Assembly (NCBI GenBank): GCA_002633005.1
Contig: NMRA01000008.1
Span: 135,411-199,410 of the forward strand
Direction of reading: 5' to 3'
DNA: 64,000 nt
DNA from: Phoronis australis
Lineage: Eukaryota; Phoronida; Phoronidae
The first letter of the stretch is position 1. Each line of letters begins with the position of its first letter. Shown here in pieces: positions 32,306 to 43,402 of this stretch. The position numbers and the translations under genes were made by a program. The notes beneath the pieces were generated by a model. It was not told the origin of the DNA and searched no databases. It saw nothing but the letters and a program-made list of their open reading frames with translations.

Positions 32306-34667
32306 ATTAACCCCGCTTTTAAGTAGAATTTTCATTTTCAAGAAAGGTACATTCATAGCAAAATAATGACTCGGTCGAATTTTGATGAAAACTTTTCTAA
32401 ATGAAAACTTCACCAGTTACCTCAAAAACCTTGTTAGGAATTTTCGATTAGTCTCTTAGTTTGGTTTCCATGACAAATCAACTCACAAAACATAAGGTAC
32501 TTTTGTAAAAAATAGCAGTTGTATTTGTCTTTGTTACATTACATAAAAACTAGGTCTTTATATCAAGAATCCCAACAGCATTTTAGACTGATGCATAAAT
32601 ATTAAATTTGGAAAGCTTCATCAAAATCCACTAAGCCATCTTCGAGAACTCCTGTTCCTTAATTCAAATTAAGTCGATTTGCTGACGCCGTGACAAAAGC
32701 CGACTGAGTTGGGATATGTGAAAATCCAGTGAAAATCTCAAGGTTTTCCGTTAATTATTTGGTGAAAACACGTTTTCGGTCAATATAATCTATACATGCC
32801 TTATAGTCTATTAACCAAGTTTTTATTTCAACACTCACTCACAACCTCAAATGAATAATTATCGGCTAAAGTAGGTCAACACTTCAACATGAGACTCACT
32901 GATACGAAAGTACATTACGTCGTTTTCTCGTTGCTCCCAACGTGTTCGATTCTATAGGACAACAACAAGTTGGGAAGTTTACCCTGTAGCCAATATCTTA
33001 CACTACTGATTAACTCCATTCTGGCATTTATGGTTGGAAGGCCAGCTCTCTTTAAGTGTGGCGATAATTGCTCTAATCTCCAATAAGATCCTATCTACCT
33101 TGAATAGTCTGTGCTGTTACAAATAATAAAAGTTAAGTTATAACATATCTGAACATAAACCAATAGCATTTTTTGAAATTTTCATCAAATGGTGATCATG
33201 TTTAGCTTTTGAATCGTCAAAATAGCCCAATTGCAACTGAAATTATGACAATCTATTCTTTTCAAATACACCAATTCACTCTGAGTTTGACTGTGTTCAC
33301 ACATGGTCTGTAATAAGCCTGGTAAATAATTGGCCTGCTTGTTGTTGTAACAGACAAAAGAGTGTTCTTGGCAGTTAATAAAGAAGCTATGTTATCACAC
33401 GCTCAGAACCCCCTACGCCTGGTAAAGTCACTGAACAGGAAAACGCTGTCATGAAGTACGAAATGAATAACAGAAATCAAGTTGGCGGTTAACGTATAGC
33501 GTGAGCGAGATCAACACAGCTAAATGTCAAATTACCTATCCAATTAACGAATTTGGGTGTAGATTTGTTTCTCTTCACAATTTGCTGTGTTCATGAACAC
33601 AAAGTCACAGAGGCGTGAGGTGACTCGGAGCATTCATTCTCAAAGGTCGTATGCATGCAGATGCATAACTCCATAAGGTTCAAAACTAGGTTTCGTCTTC
33701 GTTTTCCCAGTCATCTTTCTATATGTACACCTCGTCGACACAATTATGGCGACTGGATGAATCATGAAAGGACTGAAGGTACATACAAAGCTGTTCCATG
33801 CCTAGCGAGAGATTAAATTTGAGTGACAGCCCTGTATCCTTTGACCTTGGATAACTAGTGAACAAATTTCCATGCCATTGTGCGGTTCCAAGGTGGTTCT
33901 GCTTTTTTTCGTGCTACACAGTATATATTTCGTATCTGAAGTTCCCCGAGAATGAAGATAACGTGTCTTACCGGTACAAGACACAGCTGAAATAGTGCAA
34001 AATCTGCCAATTTTTGTGAATAATGTTTGAAATATCCTTCATTGTTTAGGATGCATCAAATTTACCACTTTAGATATTTCTTTGGGAGAGAATATACCTT
34101 CTTGTATGATCATGACTATGATTACTAATCTGACAGACTGCATTAAACTTTGTGGTAGAGCAACTCAACTATCATATCACTGACAAATACACTCAACAAC
34201 GAACTGACGGTTATCCATTTCTCAACTTCGATGCTCTGGAGATGAACGGGTAAAATAATTAAAAATGACCAAATTCCAATATAATTCCATGCATAAGAGT
34301 TACTTATAGATGCTAAGAGAGTTTGACAAATACACATTTTTCGTAACCAAAACACAAAGACAATTTCACAAATTTTATCTCTACAGTGTAGATGTATTAT
34401 CGTTTTTATCCAAAAGTTAGGCGTCACATTTCAACAGGCCTGACTAGCTACAGACCATGAATGAATTTGGTCAATGACTGAACTTTAAAGTGGCAATATC
34501 TTTCCATGAAATGTGCCATAATGAATCAAAAGTGAAAACGGCAATACATCCTGTATTAGATTATTACTTAAGGAGAGCATAGGATACATCCTGTATCAAA
34601 TAACGAGGACGACTTGTGAATGAATTTTTATTCAAGAAAGCGCATGAGATAGCTGAGAGGGAAAGAC

Positions 34668-34838
34668 ATGGTGGACACTATTACAGCACTCATAGCGCCC
34701 ACCATAGCAGGGGTAAGTGTTGTGTACCTTTATTGCATTGTGAGTCAAATCTCTTATTTGTCACAGTACCTAAAATTTGAGATACCAAATAACAACCTAA
34801 AAACAGACTGTTTATTCTGGGCATTGGGACATGTGTAA
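34668..34838 (+). CDS. Small membrane-type open frame, copy 1
   Basis: The ATG at 34668 has an in-frame TAG 15 bases upstream. The frame gives 56 residues starting MVDTITALIAPTIAGVSVVY and ending CLFWALGHV. Residues 5-30 are a continuous hydrophobic stretch able to span a membrane. GGG|GTAAGT at codon 15 is a strong splice donor, so the frame could instead be a short first exon. No family was recognised: a distant look of a cytochrome P450 N-terminus (membrane anchor, then IP..., then a GHV ending) is too weak to use. Confidence 0.25.
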   Translation: MVDTITALIAPTIAGVSVVYLYCIVSQISYLSQYLKFEIPNNNLKTDCLFWALGHV

Positions 34839-35209
34839 TTTTGATTCTCAAATATGATGCATAGTGTTTCGCATCAATATGTGAAAATATTTCTGACGGA
34901 GAGTTCTAAGACCCCTTCAACCCCACACCCCTCGACCCACAACCCCACGACCCACAACCTGTGGCAATAGAGATGTTTTTGAGATTTTACATATTGCATA
35001 ATCTTATTACATCGCTAAATGACTTTCCCATAAGACATACCTACAAGTGAGTCTGGTGATTAAAAACAGATAGTGGCATGAAAACATGATCTGAAACAGC
35101 ACATTGTGAGCGCGCTATCGTTGTTACGGAAATAGTTCCACCAGCGGCTACATNCTTGTGAATGAATTTTTATTCAAGAAAGCGCATGAGATAGCTGAGA
35201 GGGAAAGAC

Positions 35210-35380
35210 ATGGTGGACACTATTACAGCACTCATAGTGCCCACCATAGCAGGGGTAAGTGTTGTGTACCTTTATTGCATTGTGAGTCAAATCTCTTATT
35301 TGTCACAGTACCTAAAATTTGAGATACCAAAGAACAACCTAAAAACAGACTGTTTATTCTGGGCATTGGGACATGTGTAA
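35210..35380 (+). CDS. Small membrane-type open frame, copy 2
   Basis: The same 56-residue frame in the second copy of the duplication, differing at two residues (Ala10 to Val, Asn41 to Lys). It keeps the hydrophobic segment, the upstream stop and the GGG|GTAAGT site. If the duplication is an assembly artefact, these are two alleles of one locus. Confidence 0.25.
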   Translation: MVDTITALIVPTIAGVSVVYLYCIVSQISYLSQYLKFEIPKNNLKTDCLFWALGHV

Positions 35381-35712
35381 TTTTGGTTCTCAAATATGAT
35401 GCATAGTGTTTCGCATCAATATGTGAAAATATTTCTGACGGAGAGTTCTAAGACCCCTTCAACCCCACACCCCTCGACCCACAACCCCACGACCCACAAC
35501 CTGTGGCAATAGAGATGTTTTTGAGATTTTACATATTGCATAATCTTATTACATCGCTAAATGACTTTCCCATAAGACATACCTACAAGCGAGTCTGCTC
35601 TGGCTCAAGTTTGGTGATTAAAAACAGATAGTGGCATGAAAACATGATCTGAAACAGCACATTGTGAGCGCGCTATCGTTGTTACGGAAATAGTTCCACC
35701 AGCGGCTACATT

Positions 35713-37394
35713 CTTATAAGCTTAAGGAGAGAGAACCTTAACGTGAATGTATATACTTTCACATTTTTATTATTTGCTTTCTGTTGTATGCTCGTTTACA
35801 ATATAACATTGAAATACTTTTTAGTAGACAGTTGTTTTTTCAAACTGCATTTACTGATGAAATTACAGTTTTGTCGGTTCCTCGATCTCTACGCAAAAAA
35901 GATTGAATCTGCATGCCCTTCCCTGAAGAGCAGACGAGACGATTACGTTCTGCCGAAAAATGACATTTGTAACGTTGGTAGGTCTTTGATTTGATTTGGT
36001 CGCGTTGTTTGTTTCTGTTTTTGGCTTTCAAATTAACTTGCGGAATAGACTCTCTTAATTGCAAAATAACAGGGAAAAGCCAGCTGAACTCACGGCCCGA
36101 CTAACTGGTCCTGTAAGTCAGTGCTCGTTTTATGTTCAGATCAAGTCAAGCTTGTGTAGACTGGATCGAGGGGATTTTGGGTCGTAGGGTTGTGGGTCGA
36201 GGGGATCAAGGGGTGTGGGGGTCGAAAGGGTCGAAGAGGTTTTAGAACTACCCGTTTCTGACTGATCATGTGTTACAAAGTGTAAGGACTAAATTGATAT
36301 ATCAATGCATGAAATGATTGTTGTGACAAGCCAGCTTGTAGCCTTGCTTGTAGCTTGTAGGTCTCAAACAATATGAATTGTCAGTTCTTTTAAAGTGCTG
36401 AAATCACATCCAGTTTGACTGTGGAAAAACTTGAGATCAATTTCATAATGGTAAAAGCATGGTCTAAATCAAATGTTGGATTTTTTTGCTGCTTGAAAAT
36501 GTGTACACAAAATCAAAGTGTTTCTTTCACATTCAACATTAAGATTACAAAGTTATAGACTAAACAGTCACAATAAAAGTCATCTATCTTTCAGTACAAA
36601 GTTTTTTATAACCATTAAGAGAATTTCCTAACATTTCTTTGGCAGTATTTGACATCAGTTTAAAGTCAATCTAATACTCAATATAGTACTGTTACAGAGC
36701 ATTACCAAGTTGCCCATGACATGGATAATGACACACTACATTTTGCATCAAGCCCAGGAGAGGACATATTTTCTCACTTGGTAACCCTAGCTGGTACGCA
36801 TCTGGCAACTCAAGGGGTTGTTGTCGAAGTCCAAATGCGACTCACAAGAAAGGGTACATCAGACTCAAAAAGAAAATGTCACGAAAAATATGAAGCTTGG
36901 CCCCTGTGAAAATGGTATCGCGAAAAAGGTATGGGTACACAATGAACATGCACAAGTAAATATTCGAGCTCAACATTCGATCACTTGTACGATTGAGCGC
37001 TGATCAGAGTTCCAGTGTTTTTTTGGTCATCACTTTGTACGAGGTCAATTCCGGGAATATACCAGTAAGTGCATGGACTCATATTTTCGACGAGAGATTT
37101 TCACCTGTCGAGTACTGATAACCATATGTTCATAAAATAGTTCTGTACCACAGATGCAACAATGCTAGAATATATCTTGAAAAACAAAAAAGGTAATTTC
37201 GGCAATTATTTTCGTCCAAATTCCTAATAGAAAATTTCTTCTTTTGGCGATGTGCTTATTTCATAAAATTAACTAATATATAGTTTTTGTCGACACAAAT
37301 AGTACGTCAGACACTTGGTTAGTAGTGGCATGCAGAGGTTCGGCGATGCCCAAAGCGATTTTGTTATTGGACACCCCTCTCTCTCTACCCAAAT
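35713..37394. other. Intergenic, no confident gene
   Basis: A G-rich 'GGTCG' stretch at 36176-36250 is the inverted version of the 'CGACCCACAACCCC' stretch inside the duplicated unit (34905-34965, 35447-35507). An exon-like plus-strand segment at about 36697-36780 is reported as a finding only. Confidence 0.45.
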
Positions 37395-37620
37395 GCATGC
37401 CACAGTGACTATGCATGGATTTGCACCCCCCCCCATTCTGTATGCTACAGTGACTATGCATGGATTTGCACCCCCCACCCCCATTCTGCATGCTACAGTG
37501 ACTATGCATGGATTTGCATCCCCCCACCCCCATTCTGCATGCTACAGTGACTATGCATGGATTTGCATCCCCCCCCCCCCATTCTGCATGCTACAGTGAC
37601 TATGCATGGATTTGCAAGCT
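37395..37620 (+). repeat. Minisatellite, five units of about 46-50 bp
   Basis: CTACAGTGACTATGCATGGA followed by TTTGCA, a variable C-run and CATTCTG(C/T)ATG is repeated five times. Frames open across it on both strands are by-products of the repeat. Confidence 0.95.
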
Positions 37621-37774
37621 AGTGGACGAGGAAATGTGCACTGTTTAACCCAGAGAATTCCTCGGCTCATCACTCTTGGTGGCGCCATCACAGATTGAAG
37701 TGAGCTAGTCGCTATTCGTGGGCTTGGCTGAACGTGTTGGACAAGATAATCCTCCATCACAGCACTACAAACCC

Positions 37775-38664
37775 CAGGTGGTTTGACATTGTCATGCAGC
37801 CTATATAGTGAGGCACTCTCATTTTACACAACAAATTCAGCTTTCAAAAAACGTCATTTCTCAATATGTAAGAACCGAACCCCGGCTTAATGTTTTATAC
37901 CTGTGAAAGAAAGTTAAGTTAACAGTAGTGACATGCGTGTCATTTCGTGACTGACCTATTTTTCCTGTACATGGAAGGCATTTAGGAGTAAATTTGAATT
38001 ACCCGATGGAAAGTTGCACGGAGTCGTGAATAATTTCGAGGCTTTTCATTTCACGGAAATTAAATTGTTGAGTCTGTAAATATAGTATAAAAAGTCCCAC
38101 ATTTTTGTTGTAAAATTTGCACTGAATCGGTCTCGCTCATCCGAATATGTCATTCGGCTAGGGCAACGTTTCAGATTTTTTTTCAGCAGGATTTCTAACG
38201 TCGAGTTAAGTTGCAAAGTTTGGGCTGCGAGGAGGGAGTTTACACTCAGAGTTCGTTTGGATCTTTAGCGACTTTGATGACAGTCATATCGCAGGTCAGG
38301 CCTAGCAAAATCGCGGGTATTTTTTCAACCAGTAGTTTCTTCCTTTTCACATTGTAATCTTAACTACTCGAATGCATATGTCGGTTAGAGAGCACTTACA
38401 CAACTTTCACGTCGGCAGCTAGCCTTACGATCTTAGGCCTTTTAATGGCAGTCGTGAAGAACAGTAACGCCGAACCTGCACATAAGAACTCAACCTTGCA
38501 ACTTGAAATTTGTGAGTCTTTAATGCTTCAGGTAAGAGAATTATATAAACATTTTCTCGGTGATTTAAAAAATCAATTTTGGAGCGAAAATTTGGAAATT
38601 GCAACCAGGGATTTTGGCTAGGTCACAAAATGCGACCTGGCGATTTTCATAGCGTCGAATCCTG
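37775..38664 (-). repeat. Long dispersed repeat, inverted partner of 47162-48090
   Basis: The reverse complement begins CAGGATTCGACGCTATGAAA, with GTCGCATTTTGTGACCTAGC shortly after, and matches the repeat in SLF2 intron 1 over roughly 900 bp at moderate divergence. The 'CAGGGCTCGACGCT'-type terminus is of the kind seen in DNA transposons. No coding capacity. Confidence 0.8.
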
Positions 38665-39659
38665 ATTGATTTGCGTATCGATTAGGACGGGTTACCCAGT
38701 CTGGCCTAGGCTTGGTTAAGCGCTGGGGTAACAAATGTTACTGCAGGATTTGTCCCATGTTTCTCAACCAGCTGCTCTACAACTGTCAAGGTTGCTGGAA
38801 GGACAAAGACGTGATGGTTGTGAGATAAGTTTACTTCTTCATTCAAAGTTTTACCAATATTCATGTAGTAAAATTATCTGCAAATTAACTCGAACTAAAA
38901 TAACTTGGAAATAGGCAAGTGGCCTACAGGGTACAGCCAGGACACTGACTGTTGTCAACCCATAATGCGACTTTGTGTTGTGATAGCCAGTCCAGAATAG
39001 CCAGCAAACCTACTCAGGATGGTCAACATTCATGATAGATAGTACCCCCTTCTCAACTGGCCCCACCAGAGACAGTGGTCATCCCATAGGCCTTCCATAC
39101 TCCGAAACGTTTCAGCGAATTATGCCTCACACAAGTTAAACCATCAAAGTGAAACTGATAATCGTGGAGGTCGCGATACGACGTCATCTTCCCTGGTGCT
39201 ACACAGTGACTTCTGTCTCGACCGGCCTTCAAGACGGTGAAGCTGATAGGCGCTTAATTCATACACTGGAAGCTTTTCAACAAATTATGCCTCACAATTA
39301 TTGAAACATCAGTCACAATGTTATAAGTACCTTTTATGCTTAGGGGTACACCTTAGGAGGCTGCATTTGTCTTCAATTCCTTCCAACTTAAACAAATACT
39401 CTCGTAGTCAAACTTTTTCTTCAAGCAGTCCTTTATTTTTTATAAACATGTTATTTCTAAATACACTAAGATATACAGCAATGAATTGCTGAGGGTTTCC
39501 CAAAAGGCAGTTTTACGGGGTTGTATATTTCTTACTTTATAATTATTATACAAGAAATATTGAAATTGTGAATATCTAGGAATAATCTGGTCTTTAGAGC
39601 ATTTATGAATGAAATCCTAACAAATAGTTATTGTTATTTTCATAACCATTCTTCGAGCG

Positions 39660-40980
39660 GTTTGCTTGATAGAGGGGTGGACGCAAAAAACAGACTCAAA
39701 AACAGTAAAAATGGCCACTACGTGACGCAAACTACGTTGCATCTATCCGAAAACAAGAGAATAATGTCATCTCACTAATACCTGCCTACATATTGAATTT
39801 TATGAAAATCCGTTGAGGACTTTTGAAGATACAGAGGTTAACGTAAAAAACTAAAATTGCCACTAGGGGGCACACCGGTAATCGGATCTGTCTGTAAGTT
39901 GTCACCATGTGTTGTCAACGTCATATAAATACACTTCCTAAATTTAGTAATGATCCCTCAAACAGTTTAGGAGATATAGCCATAAGCGCAAAAAAAACAA
40001 AACTGCCACTAGGAGGCGCCACAGTAGTGCAAATCACCATCAGCCGTCCACTTCACAGTGAAAACATACATGCCAATTTTCACAATCATCCTTTAAGCGG
40101 TTTGGTTGATAGAGAGATGGAAGCAAAAAAACAGACTCGAAAACAGTAAAAATGGCCACTAGGTGGCGCAAACTACGTTCAACCCATCTGACTCGCTGGT
40201 TCCCCGCGTGCTTAGCCCAGCCAGCACGCAGGTATCACGCATTGGTCGATGTAACCTCGGCAGTCATTGGTTAGCTTTACAACAACGTGAAAAAATGGCG
40301 GGCTGTGAACAATTTTTAGCCTTGTCATGCAAGTGGCGTCGCAGAAACTATTTCGTTTCTGCAGTGATGTTTAATAGCCGCGTGCTTGAAGCACATACAT
40401 GTACAATAAACACATATCTAGGCTTCACATTTCCTGAACATAAATTTTAAGCACAAGATTTGTCTGCACAACAGACCCCACTTACACTTCAGTCCATCAG
40501 TCATACCAATTTGATTGCGTAAAGCGCTGCCTGTTGAGAATTTGACTAGCCAATCAGAAACGCCGGTGTAAAAAAATTTACCGAGGAAAATTAAGTGATA
40601 CCTGCGTGCTGGCGCGGCTACCGCCCCACCTAGCGGCACGCAGGGAACCAGCGAGCCCATCTGAAAACGGCAGGACAGCGTCATCTCACTAATAGGTGCC
40701 TATATACCAAATTTTATTTTATTTTATTTATTTAGGACTTTTGAAGATACAGAGATAAACGTAAAAAACTAAAATTGCCACTAGGGGGCACAACGGTAGT
40801 CGGATTCGTTCCAAAGCTCGCTCATGCCGTCCCATTCACGGAAGGAACACATGTGCAAAATTTCATGAATATACGTCAAGGCGTTTTGGAGATAGAGCAG
40901 CGGACGCCGGATGGACGGACGAAGATGACGGCATAATGCGTCGGGTCCACATATAAATATGTGGGTGCATAAAAATTACA
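39660..40980 (+). repeat. CCACTAG-core repeat, forward copy
   Basis: Modules with GCCACTAC(G)TGACGCA (39714), GCCACTAGGGGGCAC (39859), GCCACTAGGAGGCGC (40005), GCCACTAGGTGGCGC (40155) and GCCACTAGGGGGCAC (40777) are separated by text such as 'gtcatctcactaatacctgcctacatattgaattttatg'. It ends with GTCCACATATAAATATGTGG, and the whole is the inverted counterpart of 48405-49645. Confidence 0.85.
40192..40655. mobile_element. 464-bp non-autonomous DNA transposon with 9-bp target duplication
   Basis: The ends CTCGCTGGTTCCCCGCGTGC and (reverse complement of the right end) CTCGCTGGTTCCCTGCGTGC form 20-bp terminal inverted repeats with one mismatch. A second shared block CCAGCACGCAGGTATCAC lies just inside each. 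CCCATCTGA occurs immediately outside both ends (40183-40191, 40656-40664). The element splits one module of the host repeat, whose reading resumes after it. A 9-bp duplication points to a Mutator-like family; 8 bp plus a chance base (hAT) is the alternative. Confidence 0.9.
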
Positions 40981-42095
40981 TTCAAAATATGTTGTCAAAA
41001 TAATGTTTTTACCTAAGATTAAATCGTGTTGTGCAGTATTAAATTAAGTTTCTGAATTTCACACCACAATGTTTTCACAGAACCACATTCCACAAGCATT
41101 TGGTTAAAAGCTTCAACAGCAGTCCTTTATTCAATTGCCCAAATCGTAAATTGGTCATTTTTAACACTGTGCTTATTCGTAGTTTTACCGCACTCGCCAG
41201 GAGCACGCGCAATGTTAAATATGGGCAGTTGACTATTTGGGCAACTGAACGAAGGACTGCTCGAAGAAAAAGTTTGATAACAGGAGTATTTGTTCAGGTT
41301 GGAAGGACTTAAAGACATCGACTGCCTCCTATGCAGGCATAATCCGTTGAAAAGCTTCCAGCGTACGAAGTGCCTATAGAAACTTCACTGTCTCAAAGGT
41401 CGGTCAAGACGGTGGTCACTGTCTCAAAGGTCGTTCAAGATGATGGACAATTCGTAAAAAGTTTGATTGTGGGAGTATCTGCTCAAACTGGGAAGATTTA
41501 AAGACTCCGACGGCCTCTTAAGGTCTCCCTCTATGCCAAAAACGTACTTATAAGCAACACGACTTGGATGGTTTATAATCACTGAGTGTGGGGCATAATT
41601 TGCCGAAAAGCTTCCGGCGTATGGAAGGATGACTACCGTCCCTACTGGGGCCAGTTGAGACAGCGGTACTGACTAAATTCCTGAAATATCAATCAATTCT
41701 GATCAGATTGCGTCTCGCTGATCATTAAATGCAGTAACTTTTCCACTAACAGTCCACACTATCACATGCTCACACAATATGTGCAGATGTAACAGTCAAT
41801 CGGTGACAACAGCATACCGAAGTTATCTATGAAGTGGCTTACGATTGCATCACGGTCAGTTTTGCATTACTTATTTAGTGTCAACCTATTACAGCTGTAC
41901 CTGGTGTCAACAGACGATGCAGTATTACAGATACTTTTTTATGAAGACAAGACATCGCATATTTTAGATAACTTGCACGTTAAAATATCAAGTATTGTGC
42001 TGAATCTGTAGAGAATGTTGTAAATAATATAAAGGCCACTCTATTACTCTAAATGACAATCACTCGCCTACCACTCTTCGCCGGGACTTCACAAG

Positions 42096-42165
42096 TTAAG
42101 TTGGCCGACTGGTTAGCATTGACATGTTGAAGCGAGAAATGTACTGGGTTCAAAACTTGGAACAA
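42096..42165 (+). repeat. tRNA-derived SINE head
   Basis: AGTTGGCCGACTGGTTAGCA has a typical A box (TGGCC.A.TGGTTAGC). About 40 bases on, ACTGGGTTCAAAACTTGG is a B-box-like GGTTCAAA. The arms do not pair as in a functional tRNA. Confidence 0.5.
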
Positions 42166-42279
42166 GGTGGTTTTCACTTTAATATACTTACAAGACATGG
42201 TGCAATACGTAAAGTTTCTTCAACTGTTCCCCACGCAGTCTAACTTCCAATCTTTTCCTCGTGCCGATCTACACAAATT

Positions 42280-42366
42280 TTCCCGGAAAAGCTAAAATTA
42301 GAAGGTGAGTCATATACACTTCCGGGCCAGAAGCATGTGACCTATATATGTGGGGATTTCCCGGAA
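42280..42366. promoter_or_regulatory. NF-kB/STAT-like site cluster
   Basis: TTCCCGGAA occurs at 42280-42288 and again at 42358-42366. The second overlaps GGGGATTTCCC (42352-42362), a full match to the NF-kB consensus. The cluster lies about 3.5 kb upstream of the SLF2 coding start in the space between two divergent genes. There is no functional evidence. Confidence 0.3.
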
Positions 42367-42825
42367 GCATAAAAGTTATGAAATCAAGCATTAAATGTTG
42401 TTCTTAAACATACTGAATTTTTATTTAATAATTACATAAAAATTATGGAAATTTTACAAAACCTTTTAAGTTGCTGCTGTATTGTGTTTTCTTTTCAAAA
42501 ATAATTTGCATGTTGAAGGTAATTTTTTATCAACAGCCGTCCTGATAAAATTTTAAGCGGGTTTCAAGTTCCAGAAACATGTAGCCTACAATGAAAGTCA
42601 GAATATCAAAAAATGATGTAAGTACCCTCTGCAATTTGCAGTGCACGAGAAATTTATTGCCCTGTATTGTCTCCTGGTGACCTGTTCGCTCCATTTTTAA
42701 TGTGTCTTATGACTGTGCTGGAACTTGGAATTCCCATTCATTTCGAAATCGCCGCTGGTGTCATTGATTCACTTGATTGGAGTACCCGCAAATAATCACG
42801 TTCACGTTTATAAAAATTGCTCCAG

Positions 42826-43098
42826 GCCTCCAACATCGACAAGATAGAAAGAATACGGTGTAAAGCAGTTAGGTTCGTTCTAAATGGTCACTCCAAATAC
42901 TCCTCTCTGTTACGTCTATGCTCACCACTCTCAAATGGCCCACTCTTCAAGAAAGACGTGCTCAAAGTTTAACACGAAACGAAATGTCTGTAGGCAGCCT
43001 ACAAGACCCGAACAACCTGCTTTACATTCCCAGCACATACCTTCCTACCTTCCACCCCTACATATTTCTAGATCACTCCCACTCTCATACCTTTGACT
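42826..43098 (+). pseudogene. LINE ORF2 C-terminal fragment
   Basis: IDKIERIRCKAVRFVLNGHS is followed by KYSSLLRLCSPL and then, after a one-base frame change, LKWPTLQERRAQSLT, with YIPSTYLPTFHPYIF near the end. These match the 'I(E/D)KIQRRAARFV....YSS...(M)L..L.WPTL..RR' tail of non-LTR retrotransposon reverse transcriptases. Frameshifted and truncated. Confidence 0.75.
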
Positions 43099-43330
43099 GA
43101 ACATACATTTGCACTGCATACTATGCAAACTTCTCTTCCTGTAATCGGGATGCTCGGGTGTGTCTCGTTATCGAGCCCGGACGGAACTTGTGAACTATTT
43201 TAGTGAAACGAATTAACTTTTTTTTAAATGAAAGGAAACAATTGCCATGTTGTACTATATAGTATGCAGCTGTTGTAGATGTGCTTCCGATGAATCATGA
43301 GCCTCTGTTTGCTACTCGTTAACGGGCAAA

Positions 43331-43402
43331 TGCCTATTAACTGAATGGTTAGTATGCTCGCCGGTTTTATGGGGGTCGCTGGTTCGATTCCCGAGTCGGG
43401 TA
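43331..43402 (+). repeat. tRNA-derived sequence (SINE head or tRNA relic)
   Basis: TTAACTGAATGGTTAGTATG resembles a D arm, and CTGGTTCGATTCCCGAG has a perfect B box (GGTTCGATTCC). Acceptor, anticodon and T stems pair poorly, so a functional tRNA is unlikely. Confidence 0.5.

Larger units (their letters stand above)
27826..34612. other. Intergenic, no gene recognised
   Basis: Nearly 7 kb of AT-rich DNA with an (AAT)n microsatellite (about 29391-29411), a 27-bp tandem duplication (31985-32037), a (TAT)n microsatellite (32246-32304) and two STAT-like TTCNNNGAA palindromes at 28434-28442 and 28474-28482. The unfound first IRF exon(s) could lie here. Confidence 0.45.
34613..35712 (+). repeat. Tandem duplication (period 542) joined by a single N
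   Basis: Copy 1 (34613-35153) and copy 2 (35155-35712) are nearly identical over their whole length, with a handful of substitutions and one insertion of about 16 bases in copy 2 (near 35597). The junction is one N at 35154. Both carry the small reading frame described separately. A single N at the joint suggests an assembly join of two haplotypes as readily as a real duplication. Confidence 0.95.
39050..41690. mobile_element. Interval with long inverted ends (fold-back type)
   Basis: The left arm (about 39050-39440) and right arm (about 41255-41690) are inverted relatives. TCTCAACTGGCCCCA, GAAGCTTTTC.AC..ATTATGCC, CCTTCCAAC.T.AACAAATAC and CAAACTTTTTCTTC.AGCAGT all recur in reverse complement at the other end. 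Between them lie a copy of the CCACTAG-core repeat (39660-40980, interrupted by 40192-40655) and a local inverted repeat at about 41118-41262 (AGCAGTCCTTTATTCAATTG). No transposase frame is visible. Confidence 0.65.

Noticed and set aside
37315-37599. Repetitive peptide frame with a repeated TVTMHGFA unit
   Set aside because: A direct product of the non-coding minisatellite: all three frames and both strands are open because the unit lacks stops.
43331-43402. Candidate functional tRNA
   Set aside because: The B box is perfect but the acceptor, anticodon and T stems do not pair adequately.
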